64,000 nt of DNA, from positions 28,525-92,524 of the forward strand of contig CAITWF010000078.1 in the NCBI GenBank assembly GCA_903896015.1, in the 5' to 3' direction. The notes beneath the pieces were generated by a model, which saw only the letters and a list, made by a program, of their open reading frames with translations, did not search any database and had not been told where the DNA came from. This document shows, piece after piece, positions 25,561-34,150 of this stretch (the first letter of the stretch is position 1; the number at the start of each line of letters is the position of its first letter). This stretch comes from an uncultured Opitutia bacterium (lineage in GTDB: Bacteria > Verrucomicrobiota > Verrucomicrobiia > Opitutales > Opitutaceae). The position numbers and the translations under genes are program-made.

Positions 25561-27009
25561 TCAGGAAATTTTCGCCTTCAGCACGCGGTTGCTGATGTTC
25601 GCGTTGGCGACCTCGGCGGAGATTTTCTTCTCCTGCCACAGGCCGTAGACCACATTGTCCATGAGACACATTCCTTCCTTCACGCCGGTCTCCATCGTAT
25701 TGCGGAGGCCGGTGGTTTTGCCTTCGCGGATGAGGTTTTGAATGGCGGTGTTACTGACGAGGATCTCGCAGGCGAGCACGAGGCCGCCGTCGATGCCCGG
25801 GAGGAGTCGTTGGCAGACCACGCCGCGCAAACTCTCGGCGACGCTCGCGCGAATCTGCGTTTGCTGCGCGGGCGGGAAGACGTCAAGGAGGCGATTGAGC
25901 GTGTTGGAGGCGTCGCTCGTGTGCATCGTGCCGATGACCAAGTGGCCGGTCTCGGAGGCGCTGATCGCCATCTCGATGGTTTCGAGATCGCGGAGTTCGC
26001 CGATGACGATGACGTCGGGATCTTCGCGAAGCGCGCCTTTCAGGGCGGTGAAAAACGACTTCGTGTGCACGCCGGCCTCGCGTTGCGTGACGTTGCAGCC
26101 CTTCGCCGGCTGCACGACCTCGATCGGGTCCTCGACGGTGATGATGTGATCGGTGCGGTTCGTGTTGAGGTAGTCGACCATTGACGCGAGCGTGGTGGTC
26201 TTGCCGGAGCCGACGGGGCCGGTGATGAGGATGAGCCCGTTGTGGTAGGACAGCATCTTCATGAGCGTCGCGTTATGCTTGGCGAAGCCGAGTTGCTCGA
26301 GCGAACGCGTCTCGGCGGGCACCATGCGATACGCGCCGGCCGCGCCGTTCTTGTGAAACATCAGGTTCACGCGGTAGCGATCAGTGGCGCTGAGCGCCAA
26401 CGCGTAGTCCAAGTCCTTTTTTTCCAGGAAGTTTTTTTTCTGGTCCGCCGTGAGCAGCGCGACGTTGAGCCGAAGCGCATCCTTGTCGGTGAGCACGTAG
26501 TCGGAGAGATAGGCGAGCGCGCGGTTTTTGCGGACGAACGGCCGGGCGTTGGTCGAGAGGTGGAGATCGCTTGCGCCATAGTGGGCGGTGGCTTTCAGGA
26601 GTTCGCGCATCGCGGAGGCGAGTGCGTCGTCGGCGAGCGTGGCGACGGTTTTGAAATCGAAGTTCGGCGCGGCGCCCGTGGCCTTCGGGCCGGAGGGTCG
26701 GGAGGGCGTGGCGGCGACGTTGATGCTGGCGTGGCCGGCGGGGCCGGCCTGCACGACGGGCGGAGCGTCATCTTCATCGTCGAACGGATCGTTGGCGGGC
26801 GGGCCTTTTTCGCCTTTCGCAGTGGCGAACTCGGCGATTTTCTCGAGCTTCTCGACGTCGCTCACGATCGCCGAGTCGATCAGCTCCTGCGCGAACGCCA
26901 TAAGGTCGGGATCGGCACCGAGCTTGGCGCGGAGTTGGAGCGCCTGCGGGCGGGTGAAGAGGCCTTGATCGATGCCGAGGCGGGCGAGCCAGCGGGTGTC
27001 GTTGTTCAT
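25561..27009 (-). CDS. PilT-like ATPase with N-terminal extension
   Basis: A 482-residue paralogue of PilT. The C-terminal 350 residues hold all ATPase motifs: YGASDLHLSTNARPFVR, Walker A GPVGSGKTT, Asp box TVEDPIEVVQPAKG, Walker B with GELRDLETIE and His box GTMHTSDASNTLNRLL. The first 130 residues are an extra helical domain followed by an acidic, Pro/Gly-rich linker (PFDDEDDAPP). This could be a PilU-type accessory retraction ATPase, but the extension is not typical of PilU. The ATG at 27009 was chosen over an upstream start. It is the first gene of the pilT operon. Confidence 0.88.
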   Translation of the reverse strand: MNNDTRWLARLGIDQGLFTRPQALQLRAKLGADPDLMAFAQELIDSAIVSDVEKLEKIAEFATAKGEKGPPANDPFDDEDDAPPVVQAGPAGHASINVAATPSRPSGPKATGAAPNFDFKTVATLADDALASAMRELLKATAHYGASDLHLSTNARPFVRKNRALAYLSDYVLTDKDALRLNVALLTADQKKNFLEKKDLDYALALSATDRYRVNLMFHKNGAAGAYRMVPAETRSLEQLGFAKHNATLMKMLSYHNGLILITGPVGSGKTTTLASMVDYLNTNRTDHIITVEDPIEVVQPAKGCNVTQREAGVHTKSFFTALKGALREDPDVIVIGELRDLETIEMAISASETGHLVIGTMHTSDASNTLNRLLDVFPPAQQTQIRASVAESLRGVVCQRLLPGIDGGLVLACEILVSNTAIQNLIREGKTTGLRNTMETGVKEGMCLMDNVVYGLWQEKKISAEVANANISNRVLKAKIS

Positions 27010-27115
27010 GCGCGCAAAGTGGGGAGCGCGTGGACATTGGCCGCGCGCTTCGAGCAAGCCAAGCGCGAAGGCGCGCGTCCCGCGAAGAATGACAGCGCCG
27101 GCGAGCGGGCGGCGT

Positions 27116-27892
27116 TTACAGGCGCGTCAGCCGCAGCGCGATCCCGTCGGGGTCGCGTTGCGTTTTTTCCTCGGCGCCGCTGCGGGCGAAGACGGCTTCG
27201 GCGAGGCCGAGCGCGGCGGGCGGTTGCGGTGCGCGCGGGTGGCCCCAGGAGTTTAGGCCGAGATGATGGTGGTAACCGTCGGCAGCGAGAAAACGCGCGC
27301 CGGGATAACTGCCCTGCGTGAGCGTGACGCCGAGGTTGTCGCGGTAAAATTTTTCGCTGCGCGCCAGATCGGTCACGCGCAGGTGCAGGTGGCCCCAGGT
27401 CGCACCGGCGAGCGGAGCATCGGGCGCGGGTTTCGCCTCGGCGAGGAGCGAGGGGAGGTTCAGTGGCTGCGTGACCATCGCGACTTCACCGCCGGCGGAG
27501 AAGGGCCAGGTTTCGCGCGCGCGATCGGAGTAGAATTCCAGGCCGTTGCCGTCGGGATCGGAGAAGTAGATCGCCTCGCTCACTCCGTGATCGGAAAAGC
27601 CATCGAATTCGACTCCGCGATCGGCCGCGACGCGCAGCCAGCCGCCGAGGGCAGCGCGCGACGGGAAGAGCAGTGCGGCGTGGAAAAGCCCGGCGGCGTC
27701 GCGCGGCGCGGCGGGCGCGGCGCGATCTTCGTCGAGCACGAGGATGGACGCGGAATTTTTTTCGGTGGCGAGCTCGGCGTGTGTGGTGGTTTGCGCGAGG
27801 ACCACGAACCCGAGTTTGCTGGCGTAGAAATCGACGCTGCGCGCGAGGCCGGCGACGCGGAGACGGATGGAGGCGAGGTGCAGCGAGTTCAT
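27116..27892 (-). CDS. Two-domain VOC protein, catechol dioxygenase-like (CatE type)
   Basis: A 258-residue protein with two vicinal-oxygen-chelate modules: residues 5-125, ending SDPDGNGLEFYSDR, and 165-258, starting WGHLHLRVTDLARSEKFYRDNLGV. Metal ligands of the extradiol type appear as H168/H170, HHHLGLN and a C-terminal Glu/Asp position, though the last ligand is not clear (DPDGIALRL instead of GxxLE). CatE-type proteins open catechols or act as glyoxalase-like detoxifiers. It follows azoR and an Rrf2 regulator on the same strand, which suggests a quinone/catechol detoxification unit. Confidence 0.75.
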   Translation of the reverse strand: MNSLHLASIRLRVAGLARSVDFYASKLGFVVLAQTTTHAELATEKNSASILVLDEDRAAPAAPRDAAGLFHAALLFPSRAALGGWLRVAADRGVEFDGFSDHGVSEAIYFSDPDGNGLEFYSDRARETWPFSAGGEVAMVTQPLNLPSLLAEAKPAPDAPLAGATWGHLHLRVTDLARSEKFYRDNLGVTLTQGSYPGARFLAADGYHHHLGLNSWGHPRAPQPPAALGLAEAVFARSGAEEKTQRDPDGIALRLTRL

Positions 27893-27902
27893 GGAGTGCG
27901 TT

Positions 27903-27974
27903 TCAATTTTGTTCGTTGCTGTCCCACGCGGTGAACGCGATCAAGCAAACGAGGATGGTAGTGATGGCGATCAT
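27903..27974 (-). CDS. Possible 23-residue membrane peptide
   Basis: A short frame, MIAITTILVCLIAFTAWDSNEQN, exactly fills the gap between azoR and the VOC gene: 2 bp after the azoR stop and 10 bp before the VOC start. It is a hydrophobic helix with a polar C-terminus, like known small membrane proteins. There is no clear ribosome-binding site, so translation would rely on coupling to azoR. It may equally be chance. Confidence 0.3.
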   Translation of the reverse strand: MIAITTILVCLIAFTAWDSNEQN

Positions 27975-27976
27975 GG

Positions 27977-28606
27977 TCAGGCGGCGCGGGCGAAGTGGGC
28001 GACGGCGGCCTGCGCTTCGGTGAGCGCGGTGCTGCGGGTGGTCGCGTCGGCGCCCTGGCTGTGCGCGTAGACGAACTCGACGTCGGTGATGCCGATGAAG
28101 CCCAGGACGGCGCGGAGGTAGGGCTCGAGGAAGTTGTAGGCGCCGCCGGGTGTGCCGGGCCGGAAATCGCTGCCGCTGGTGACGAGGATGAGCGCCCGCT
28201 TGTTTTTCGCCAGGCCTTCGAAGCCGCTGGCGCTCTTCGCAAAGGTGCGGCCGGCGCGGACGATCTGATCGATCCAGGCTTTGAGCGCGGCGGGAAGAGA
28301 GAGGTTGTAGATGGGGGTGGTGATGACGAGTTGGTCGGCGGCGAGGAGTTCGTCGACGAAGGCGTTGCTCACGGCGATCGCCTCGCGGGCGGCGGGCGAC
28401 TGCGATTCGGCGGGCGCGAAGGCGCCCTCGACCCACGCTTCGCTGACGAATGGCGGCGGGTTGCGGCCGAGGTCGCGCGTGACGACTTGCGCGGACGGAT
28501 TAGCGGCGCGGAAGGCCACGAGAAAATCGATGCCGAGCCGACGGCTTTGAGAACGTGAGCCGCGGGGACTGGCGTCGAGGTGAAGGAGGGTGCTGGTTGA
28601 GTTCAT
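27977..28606 (-). CDS. azoR: FMN-dependent NADH-azoreductase / quinone reductase
   Basis: A 209-residue flavodoxin-like protein of the AzoR family. The FMN phosphate loop SPRGSRSQSRRLG follows the first strand. TTPIYNLSLPAALKAWIDQIVRAGRTF is the highly conserved flavin/substrate segment, and VTSGSDFR contacts the isoalloxazine ring. AzoR enzymes carry out two-electron reduction of quinones and azo compounds with NADH, protecting against thiol-reactive quinones. The ATG at 28606 was chosen because it fits the family start. An inverted repeat 15-35 bp upstream resembles the site in front of the adjacent Rrf2 regulator gene. Confidence 0.9.
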   Translation of the reverse strand: MNSTSTLLHLDASPRGSRSQSRRLGIDFLVAFRAANPSAQVVTRDLGRNPPPFVSEAWVEGAFAPAESQSPAAREAIAVSNAFVDELLAADQLVITTPIYNLSLPAALKAWIDQIVRAGRTFAKSASGFEGLAKNKRALILVTSGSDFRPGTPGGAYNFLEPYLRAVLGFIGITDVEFVYAHSQGADATTRSTALTEAQAAVAHFARAA

Positions 28607-28620
28607 GGCGGACGAGTATT

Positions 28621-28641
28621 TTGTATCAATTATGGTTACAA
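28621..28641. promoter_or_regulatory. Dyad upstream of azoR (putative Rrf2 operator)
   Basis: TTGTATC (28621-28627) and GTTACAA (28635-28641) form an inverted repeat with one mismatch around a 7-nt AT-rich spacer. It lies 15-35 bp before the azoR start. Its inner core, GTATC-N7-GTTAC, has the same geometry as the perfect GTAAC-N7-GTTAC upstream of the Rrf2 gene. Binding is inferred. Confidence 0.55.
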
Positions 28642-28658
28642 TTAGGCGGAAAAATTTT

Positions 28659-29093
28659 TTAGTGTTTGCCGGTGCAGACGGGTCGGAGCTGCTCGTGCAC
28701 ATCAGCGAGCGACACGCGGGCGAGCTCGGCTTCCATGCCGGCCTGCGCCTTCACGTAGACGCCCTGGAGGATGTTGCTGATTTTGGCGCCGACGGGACAT
28801 TTGTGATTCGGCGCGAAGTGATCGAGGCCTCGCTGCGGTTGCGGTTCCACGGCGCGGTAGACGTCGCGCAACGATATGTTTTGTGGCGTGCTGGCGAGCG
28901 TGAAGCCGCCGTTTGCGCCTTTGGTGGCATTGACGAGCCGTGCCTTCACAAGGGCCGAGAGGAGGCGGCGGATAACGACCGGGTTGGTATCGACGCTCGC
29001 CGCGATCTCCGCGGACGGCACGGCGGCTCCCGCGCGGTAAGCGAGGTAGGCGAGCATGTGCACGCTGGCGGCGAAGCGGGTGTTTCCGGTCAT
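28659..29093 (-). CDS. Rrf2-family transcriptional regulator
   Basis: A 144-residue Rrf2 winged-helix regulator. The N-terminal MTGNTRFAASVHMLAYLAY, the recognition region VPSAEIAASVDTNPVVIRRLLSALVKARLV and the wing KGANGGFTLA are typical of the YwnA/IscR superfamily. It has only two cysteines (in NHKCPVG and near the C-terminus, RPVCTG), so it lacks the three-Cys cluster of IscR and could instead be a thiol-based sensor of electrophiles. It lies just upstream of azoR in the same direction. Dyads in front of both genes suggest autoregulation and control of azoR. Confidence 0.88.
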   Translation of the reverse strand: MTGNTRFAASVHMLAYLAYRAGAAVPSAEIAASVDTNPVVIRRLLSALVKARLVNATKGANGGFTLASTPQNISLRDVYRAVEPQPQRGLDHFAPNHKCPVGAKISNILQGVYVKAQAGMEAELARVSLADVHEQLRPVCTGKH

Positions 29094-29101
29094 GGCTTAA
29101 T

Positions 29102-29118
29102 GTAACTAGAGGTGTTAC
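29102..29118. promoter_or_regulatory. Dyad upstream of Rrf2 gene (putative operator)
   Basis: GTAAC (29102-29106) and GTTAC (29114-29118) form a perfect inverted repeat with a 7-nt spacer, 9-25 bp before the Rrf2 start codon. The arm sequence and spacing match the dyad before azoR. This would suit negative autoregulation. Binding is inferred from position and repetition only. Confidence 0.55.
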
Positions 29119-29226
29119 TCTTTCCCCTCTTGTCAAGAGTTGCGTGCAGTAGAGGAGCGGGGCGGGCCATATCCGGAGTTGCAATGGCAACGCTTTCCAC
29201 GACTCTGGCAAGTTCACACACCTTTC

Positions 29227-30873
29227 ATGCTGAAGAAAATTTTTGCGAAGCTGCGCGAGTCGATCTCGCCCTCGCGTCCGTCGAAGCCCGCCTCCTCCGA
29301 GGGCGGCAAACATTCCGGTCACGCCAAACCGCACGCCGCGCCCCATCGGGGCGAGGGCCGATCGCCCGAGCGCGGTCAGGGTGGCGGTGGACGGTCGCAG
29401 GGCGCGGGCCAGGGTCGCTCCGGCGCGCAAGAGCCGCGCGGCGGCAGTCACAGCTCCAGTTCGCAGGGCCGGCGAGACGATCGGGGCCCGCGCGGAGACC
29501 GCGGCGGTCAAGGCAGCCACGGGGGACGCGGTTTGCAGTCTCGTTCCGGCGGCGGTCCTGCGCATGGGGAAAAGCGCGAGCGCCCGATGATCGACAAAAC
29601 TTTTGATCATCCGCGCACGACGGACGTTAAGCCGAAGGAGCCAGTCAACGTGCCGAAGATGGACACTGCGTTTACCGCGCTCGGCCTGAGCGACGCGCTC
29701 GCGTTCGGTGTGCAGGAAATGGGCTACGTGACGCCGACGCCGATCCAGGCGCAGGCGATTCCAGTTGTGCTCAAGGGCGGCGACGTGATCGGTTCGGCGC
29801 AGACGGGCACGGGCAAGACGGCGGCGTTCGCGCTGCCGATTATCCAGCGGCTCGGTGGACACGGTGCGCTGCGCGTGCTCATTCTTGAGCCGACGCGCGA
29901 ACTCGCGTTGCAGGTCGAGGAGGCGTTTCAAAAATTTGCCAAGTTCACCGACCTGCGAGTGACAATTATTTACGGCGGCGTCGGCTACGGCAAACAGGAG
30001 GACGACCTCCGCCGCGGCGTGGACATCGTTGCGGCCACGCCCGGACGTCTGCTCGATCACCTTGAGCGCGGCAACCTCACGCTCGACAAGATCGACATCC
30101 TTGTCCTCGACGAAGTCGATCGGATGCTCGACATGGGTTTCCTCCCGGATGTGAAGCGCATTGTGCAGAAATGTCCGAAGGCGCGGCAGACCTTGTTTTT
30201 CACCGCGACTTTGCCGCCCGAGCTCGAGCAGCTTGCCGGCTGGGCGTTGCGCGATCCGTTGAAGGTGGAGATCGGCCGCGTGCGCTCGCCGGCCGAGACG
30301 ATCTCGCACGCGTTTTATCCCGTGGTCGCGTCGCAGAAATTCGATCTGCTGCAACTGCTGCTCGAGCGGACGGATTTCAAGAGCGTGCTGATTTTCACCC
30401 GCACCCGGATGGGCGCTGATCGCATCGCGCACCGGCTGCAGGCGAAGGGTCACACGGTTGGCGTCATGCACTCTGATCGAAATCAGCGTGAACGCATCGA
30501 GGCACTGGACGGTTTCAAGTCCGGCAAATACGAGGTGCTGTGCGCGACGGACATCGCGGCGCGTGGTCTCGACATCGCGGGCGTCTCGCATGTGATCAAT
30601 TACGATGTGCCGGAAAACGCCGAGGACTACGTGCACCGCATCGGCCGCACCGTCCGGGCGCAGAACACGGGTGACGCCTTTACGCTTGTGACCGAGGAAG
30701 ACGTCCGCGACGCGCGCTCAATCGAGCGCTACATGGGCGTGACCGTGGAACGGAAAAAACTCGAGGGCTTCCCCTATATCTACTCTGCGCTGTTCGATGA
30801 GAAAGCGCTCGCGGAGACGGTCGCAGCGGCGGCGAAACCGGTGAGCCGGTTGCACCGCGGCATGCGGCGTTAA
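29227..30873 (+). CDS. DEAD-box-family RNA helicase with N-terminal RG-rich domain
   Basis: A 548-residue ATP-dependent RNA helicase. Motifs in order: Q motif (TPIQAQAIP), motif I AQTGTGKT, Ia PTRELA, TPGR, motif II DEVD at residues 295-298 (instead of DEAD), motif III as TAT, then CATDIAARGLDI and HRIGRTVRA. The first 145 residues are a low-complexity, basic Gly/Arg/Ser region likely to bind RNA. In most bacterial RhlE-like helicases such a tail is C-terminal, so the position is odd. The ATG at 29227 was chosen as the start of the basic helix. It may act in rRNA maturation or mRNA decay. Confidence 0.9.
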   Translation: MLKKIFAKLRESISPSRPSKPASSEGGKHSGHAKPHAAPHRGEGRSPERGQGGGGRSQGAGQGRSGAQEPRGGSHSSSSQGRRDDRGPRGDRGGQGSHGGRGLQSRSGGGPAHGEKRERPMIDKTFDHPRTTDVKPKEPVNVPKMDTAFTALGLSDALAFGVQEMGYVTPTPIQAQAIPVVLKGGDVIGSAQTGTGKTAAFALPIIQRLGGHGALRVLILEPTRELALQVEEAFQKFAKFTDLRVTIIYGGVGYGKQEDDLRRGVDIVAATPGRLLDHLERGNLTLDKIDILVLDEVDRMLDMGFLPDVKRIVQKCPKARQTLFFTATLPPELEQLAGWALRDPLKVEIGRVRSPAETISHAFYPVVASQKFDLLQLLLERTDFKSVLIFTRTRMGADRIAHRLQAKGHTVGVMHSDRNQRERIEALDGFKSGKYEVLCATDIAARGLDIAGVSHVINYDVPENAEDYVHRIGRTVRAQNTGDAFTLVTEEDVRDARSIERYMGVTVERKKLEGFPYIYSALFDEKALAETVAAAAKPVSRLHRGMRR

Positions 30874-30889
30874 GCCATGACGGCGGCGA

Positions 30890-31549
<660 letters not shown>

Positions 31550-31642
31550 TCAGAGCTACGCGCGGCGAAATGAAACACAACGCGATTCGTGGCCGATGTC
31601 ACCGAAAGCAGGCTGGCGAAAATCCCGCCGGTGCGCTTGACT

Positions 31643-31662
31643 ATATTCCAACAACGGAATAT
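31643..31662. promoter_or_regulatory. Perfect dyad in arsR promoter (putative ArsR operator)
   Basis: ATATTCC (31643-31649) and GGAATAT (31656-31662) are perfect inverted repeats around AACAAC. A TTGACT at 31637-31642 could be the -35 element, with a weak TATGGA at 31660-31665 as -10, so a bound repressor would cover the core promoter. It is placed between arsR and the divergent aquaporin and may control both. Confidence 0.65.
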
Positions 31663-31672
31663 GGATAGCGGC

Positions 31673-32050
31673 ATGAAGCTGGTGAAAATCTATGAGTGCC
31701 TGTGCGACGCGACGCGGCTGCGCATCCTCAGCGTCCTCGGACAAGGCCCGCTCTGCGTCTGCCATTTTCAGGAAATTCTGCGTGAGCCGCAGGTAAAGAT
31801 TTCGAAGCACCTCTCCTATCTGCGGACGCGCGGACTCGTCGTCTACGAACGGGTCGGCAACTGGATGGTTTACGAGCTTCCCGCGAAGCCTTCGCCCGAG
31901 TTGCGCGCCAACCTGGCGTGCCTGCAGGACTGCGCCCGCGAGGACGCTGTGTTTCAGCGCGATCTTGCGCGGCTAAAAAAACTCGCGCCCAAGTTCGCCG
32001 AGACGAGCCCGTGCTGCGGTGGCGCCTGCGCACCGGCGGCGAAGAAATAA
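31673..32050 (+). CDS. arsR: ArsR-family arsenite-responsive repressor
   Basis: A 125-residue winged-helix repressor with the As(III)-binding CVC motif (Cys28 and Cys30 in LCVCHFQEIL) at the start of the recognition helix, two more cysteines nearby (9 and 11), and the HTH VKISKHLSYLRTRGLV. The C-terminus has an extra Cys cluster (PCCGGAC). Two starts are possible. The ATG at 31661 lies inside the operator dyad and has no spaced Shine-Dalgarno, whereas the ATG at 31673 has GGA seven bases upstream, so the latter was chosen. It heads the ars operon. Confidence 0.92.
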   Translation: MKLVKIYECLCDATRLRILSVLGQGPLCVCHFQEILREPQVKISKHLSYLRTRGLVVYERVGNWMVYELPAKPSPELRANLACLQDCAREDAVFQRDLARLKKLAPKFAETSPCCGGACAPAAKK

Positions 32051-32056
32051 ATTTCC

Positions 32057-32575
32057 ATGAACCAAACCCAGCCGCAACCCCTCAAGGTTCTTGTCCTCTG
32101 CACGGGCAACTCCGCCCGCTCGATCCTCGGCGAGTATTTGTTGCGGGCGATCGGGCGCGGGCGCTTCGAGACGTTTAGCGCCGGCTCGAAGCCGACCGGC
32201 CGCGTGAATCCGCTCGCGATTCGCGTGCTGCGGGATAAATACAATCTCGACGCGAGCGGCGCGCGCTCGAAGTCGGCGGAGGAATTTCGCGGCGTGAAAC
32301 TCGATCTTGTGATCACCGTCTGCGATCACGCGAAGGAAGCGTGCCCGGTCTGGCCGGGCGTGCCGGTGCTCGCGCATTGGGGTTCGCCCGATCCGGCGGC
32401 GGTCGAAGGCACCGAGGAGCAGAAATACTGGTCGTTCGTGCAGGTGGCGTCGCAGATCGCGCGGCGCGCGGAGCTGCTGTGCGCGTTGCCTGTGGCCAAA
32501 CTGCTCGACGCCGCGGCGGTGAAGGCCATCGGCGAACAGGAAAAACTCGCGGACGAGCCGGCGATGAAACGCTGA
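32057..32575 (+). CDS. arsC: Arsenate reductase, low-molecular-weight phosphatase type
   Basis: A 172-residue protein that reduces arsenate to arsenite using a Cys thiolate in a phosphatase-like P-loop, CTGNSARS (Cys15). Cys89 and Cys96 in VCDHAKEACPVW supply the disulphide relay of the thioredoxin-linked class. HWGSPDPA is the conserved Asp loop. The C-terminus is longer than in Bacillus ArsC. It starts 7 bp after arsR and precedes the DUF6428 gene, clearly part of one operon. The product arsenite would be exported by the Acr3 pump downstream. Confidence 0.93.
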   Translation: MNQTQPQPLKVLVLCTGNSARSILGEYLLRAIGRGRFETFSAGSKPTGRVNPLAIRVLRDKYNLDASGARSKSAEEFRGVKLDLVITVCDHAKEACPVWPGVPVLAHWGSPDPAAVEGTEEQKYWSFVQVASQIARRAELLCALPVAKLLDAAAVKAIGEQEKLADEPAMKR

Positions 32576-32610
32576 GTACTCTCTCAAAACACACCGACCC
32601 TGATCGAACC

Positions 32611-33093
32611 ATGAACTTAAACGAACTGAATGCCGCGCTCGCCGCCGTCCGCCCCGCCGCTCATGTGCGCATCGCGCTTCCCGATGGCGGACGTGTGCCG
32701 GATCATTTTCATGTGACGGAGGTCGGCCACATCCAAAAAAACTTCATCGATTGCGGCGGGAAACGCCGCGCGGCGCGGGCCTGCCTGCTGCAGACTTGGA
32801 TGGCGAGTGGGCGGGACGACGGCCACCGGCTCACGGTCGATCGGTTTCGCAAGATCCTCGCGATCACTTCGCCGCTCTTTGCGGACGAGGCACTGCCCGT
32901 CGAAGTCGAATACGAGGATGGAATCATCTCGCAGTTTCCGCTTGAGGGCGTGACGGAAGGCGCCGACGGGATTTGGCTGCGCCTTGGCACCAAGCACACC
33001 GATTGCCTCGCCCGCGAAACGTGTGGCGTGAGCGACGGTGGCGAGGGCTGCGGCTGCGGCGATCCGGACCGGAAAACTGCCGCGTGCTGCTGA
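32611..33093 (+). CDS. DUF6428-like protein with Cys-rich tail
   Basis: A 160-residue soluble protein. The N-terminal 120 residues have the features of the DUF6428 family ([28 protein letters not shown]), whose members occur in arsenic operons. The last 30 residues contain six cysteines, including CGCG and a terminal CC, which looks suited to binding arsenite. The role is unknown. It could be an arsenite-binding carrier or chaperone between ArsC and the Acr3 pump. It ends one base before the acr3 GTG start. The frame is open upstream, but the ATG at 32611 gives the family start. Confidence 0.75.
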   Translation: MNLNELNAALAAVRPAAHVRIALPDGGRVPDHFHVTEVGHIQKNFIDCGGKRRAARACLLQTWMASGRDDGHRLTVDRFRKILAITSPLFADEALPVEVEYEDGIISQFPLEGVTEGADGIWLRLGTKHTDCLARETCGVSDGGEGCGCGDPDRKTAACC

Positions 33094-33094
33094 C

Positions 33095-34150
33095 GTGAAC
33101 CCCGCACTGAAGAAGCTTTCATTCCTCGATCGCTACCTGACCGGCTGGATTTTTCTGGCGATGGTCGCGGGGGTGCTCGCGGGCCGGTTTGTGCCCGCAC
33201 TGCCGAAGCTGCTCACGGCGTGGAGTGTCGGCACGACTTCCGTGCCGATCGCGGTGGGACTGGTTCTAATGATGTATCCTCCGCTCGCGAAGGTGCGCTA
33301 CGAGGAACTGCCGGATGTGTTTCACGACAAGAAGGTGCTCGGGCTCTCGCTCGTGCAAAACTGGCTCGTCGGGCCGTTGCTGATGTTTGCGCTCGCGGTG
33401 ATTTTTCTGCGCGATCGGCCGGAGTATTTTGCGGGACTGGTGCTCATCGGCCTCGCTCGTTGCATCGCGATGGTGATCGTGTGGAACGATCTCGCGGGCG
33501 GCAGCCGCGAGTATTGCGCGGGGCTCGTCGCGGCGAATGCGCTCTTCCAGGTTTTCTTTTTCGCACCGATGGCGTGGCTTTTCCTGAAAGTGCTGCCACC
33601 GCTTGTCGGCGTGGATCTCGGCGAACTCGATTTGTCGGCCGTGACAATCGGGGCGGTGGCGAAGAGCGTGTTCATCTATCTCGGGATTCCGTTTCTCGGC
33701 GGATTGGCGTCGCGGTTTGGGCTGCGGCGTGGGACTCGCATCGAATGGTATGATAAGAAATTCCTGCCCGCGATCGGACCGATCACGCTCGTCGCGCTGC
33801 TTTTCACGATTGTGGTGATGTTCAGTTTGAAGGGTGAAACGGTGCTGCGGATTCCCCTCGATGTGCTGCGGGTCGCGCTGCCGCTCGTGGTTTATTTTGG
33901 GATCATGTTTTTCGCGACGTTCTGGATGAGCGTGCGCGCGGGGACGGATTATTCGCGGGCGGCGACGCTGGCGTTTACGGCGTCGGGCAACAATTTCGAG
34001 CTGGCAATCGCGGTGGCGGTCGGAGTGTTCGGAATCGCTTCGGGGGCGGCGTTTGCCGCGGTGATTGGTCCGCTGGTCGAGGTGCCGGCTTTGATCGGGC
34101 TCGTGACGGTTGCGTTGCGGTGGCGCGACCGCTTGAGTGCGGCGCCATGA
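33095..34150 (+). CDS. acr3: Arsenite efflux transporter Acr3
   Basis: A 351-residue inner-membrane carrier with about ten helices. The family signature around the essential Cys is present ([18 protein letters not shown], Cys123), as are [20 protein letters not shown] and a C-terminal [13 protein letters not shown]. Acr3 exports arsenite using the proton gradient. The start is a GTG one base after the DUF6428 stop, and an upstream in-frame ATG would overlap that gene. The stop overlaps the following acetyltransferase start (ATGA), so the operon continues. Confidence 0.95.
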   Translation: MNPALKKLSFLDRYLTGWIFLAMVAGVLAGRFVPALPKLLTAWSVGTTSVPIAVGLVLMMYPPLAKVRYEELPDVFHDKKVLGLSLVQNWLVGPLLMFALAVIFLRDRPEYFAGLVLIGLARCIAMVIVWNDLAGGSREYCAGLVAANALFQVFFFAPMAWLFLKVLPPLVGVDLGELDLSAVTIGAVAKSVFIYLGIPFLGGLASRFGLRRGTRIEWYDKKFLPAIGPITLVALLFTIVVMFSLKGETVLRIPLDVLRVALPLVVYFGIMFFATFWMSVRAGTDYSRAATLAFTASGNNFELAIAVAVGVFGIASGAAFAAVIGPLVEVPALIGLVTVALRWRDRLSAAP

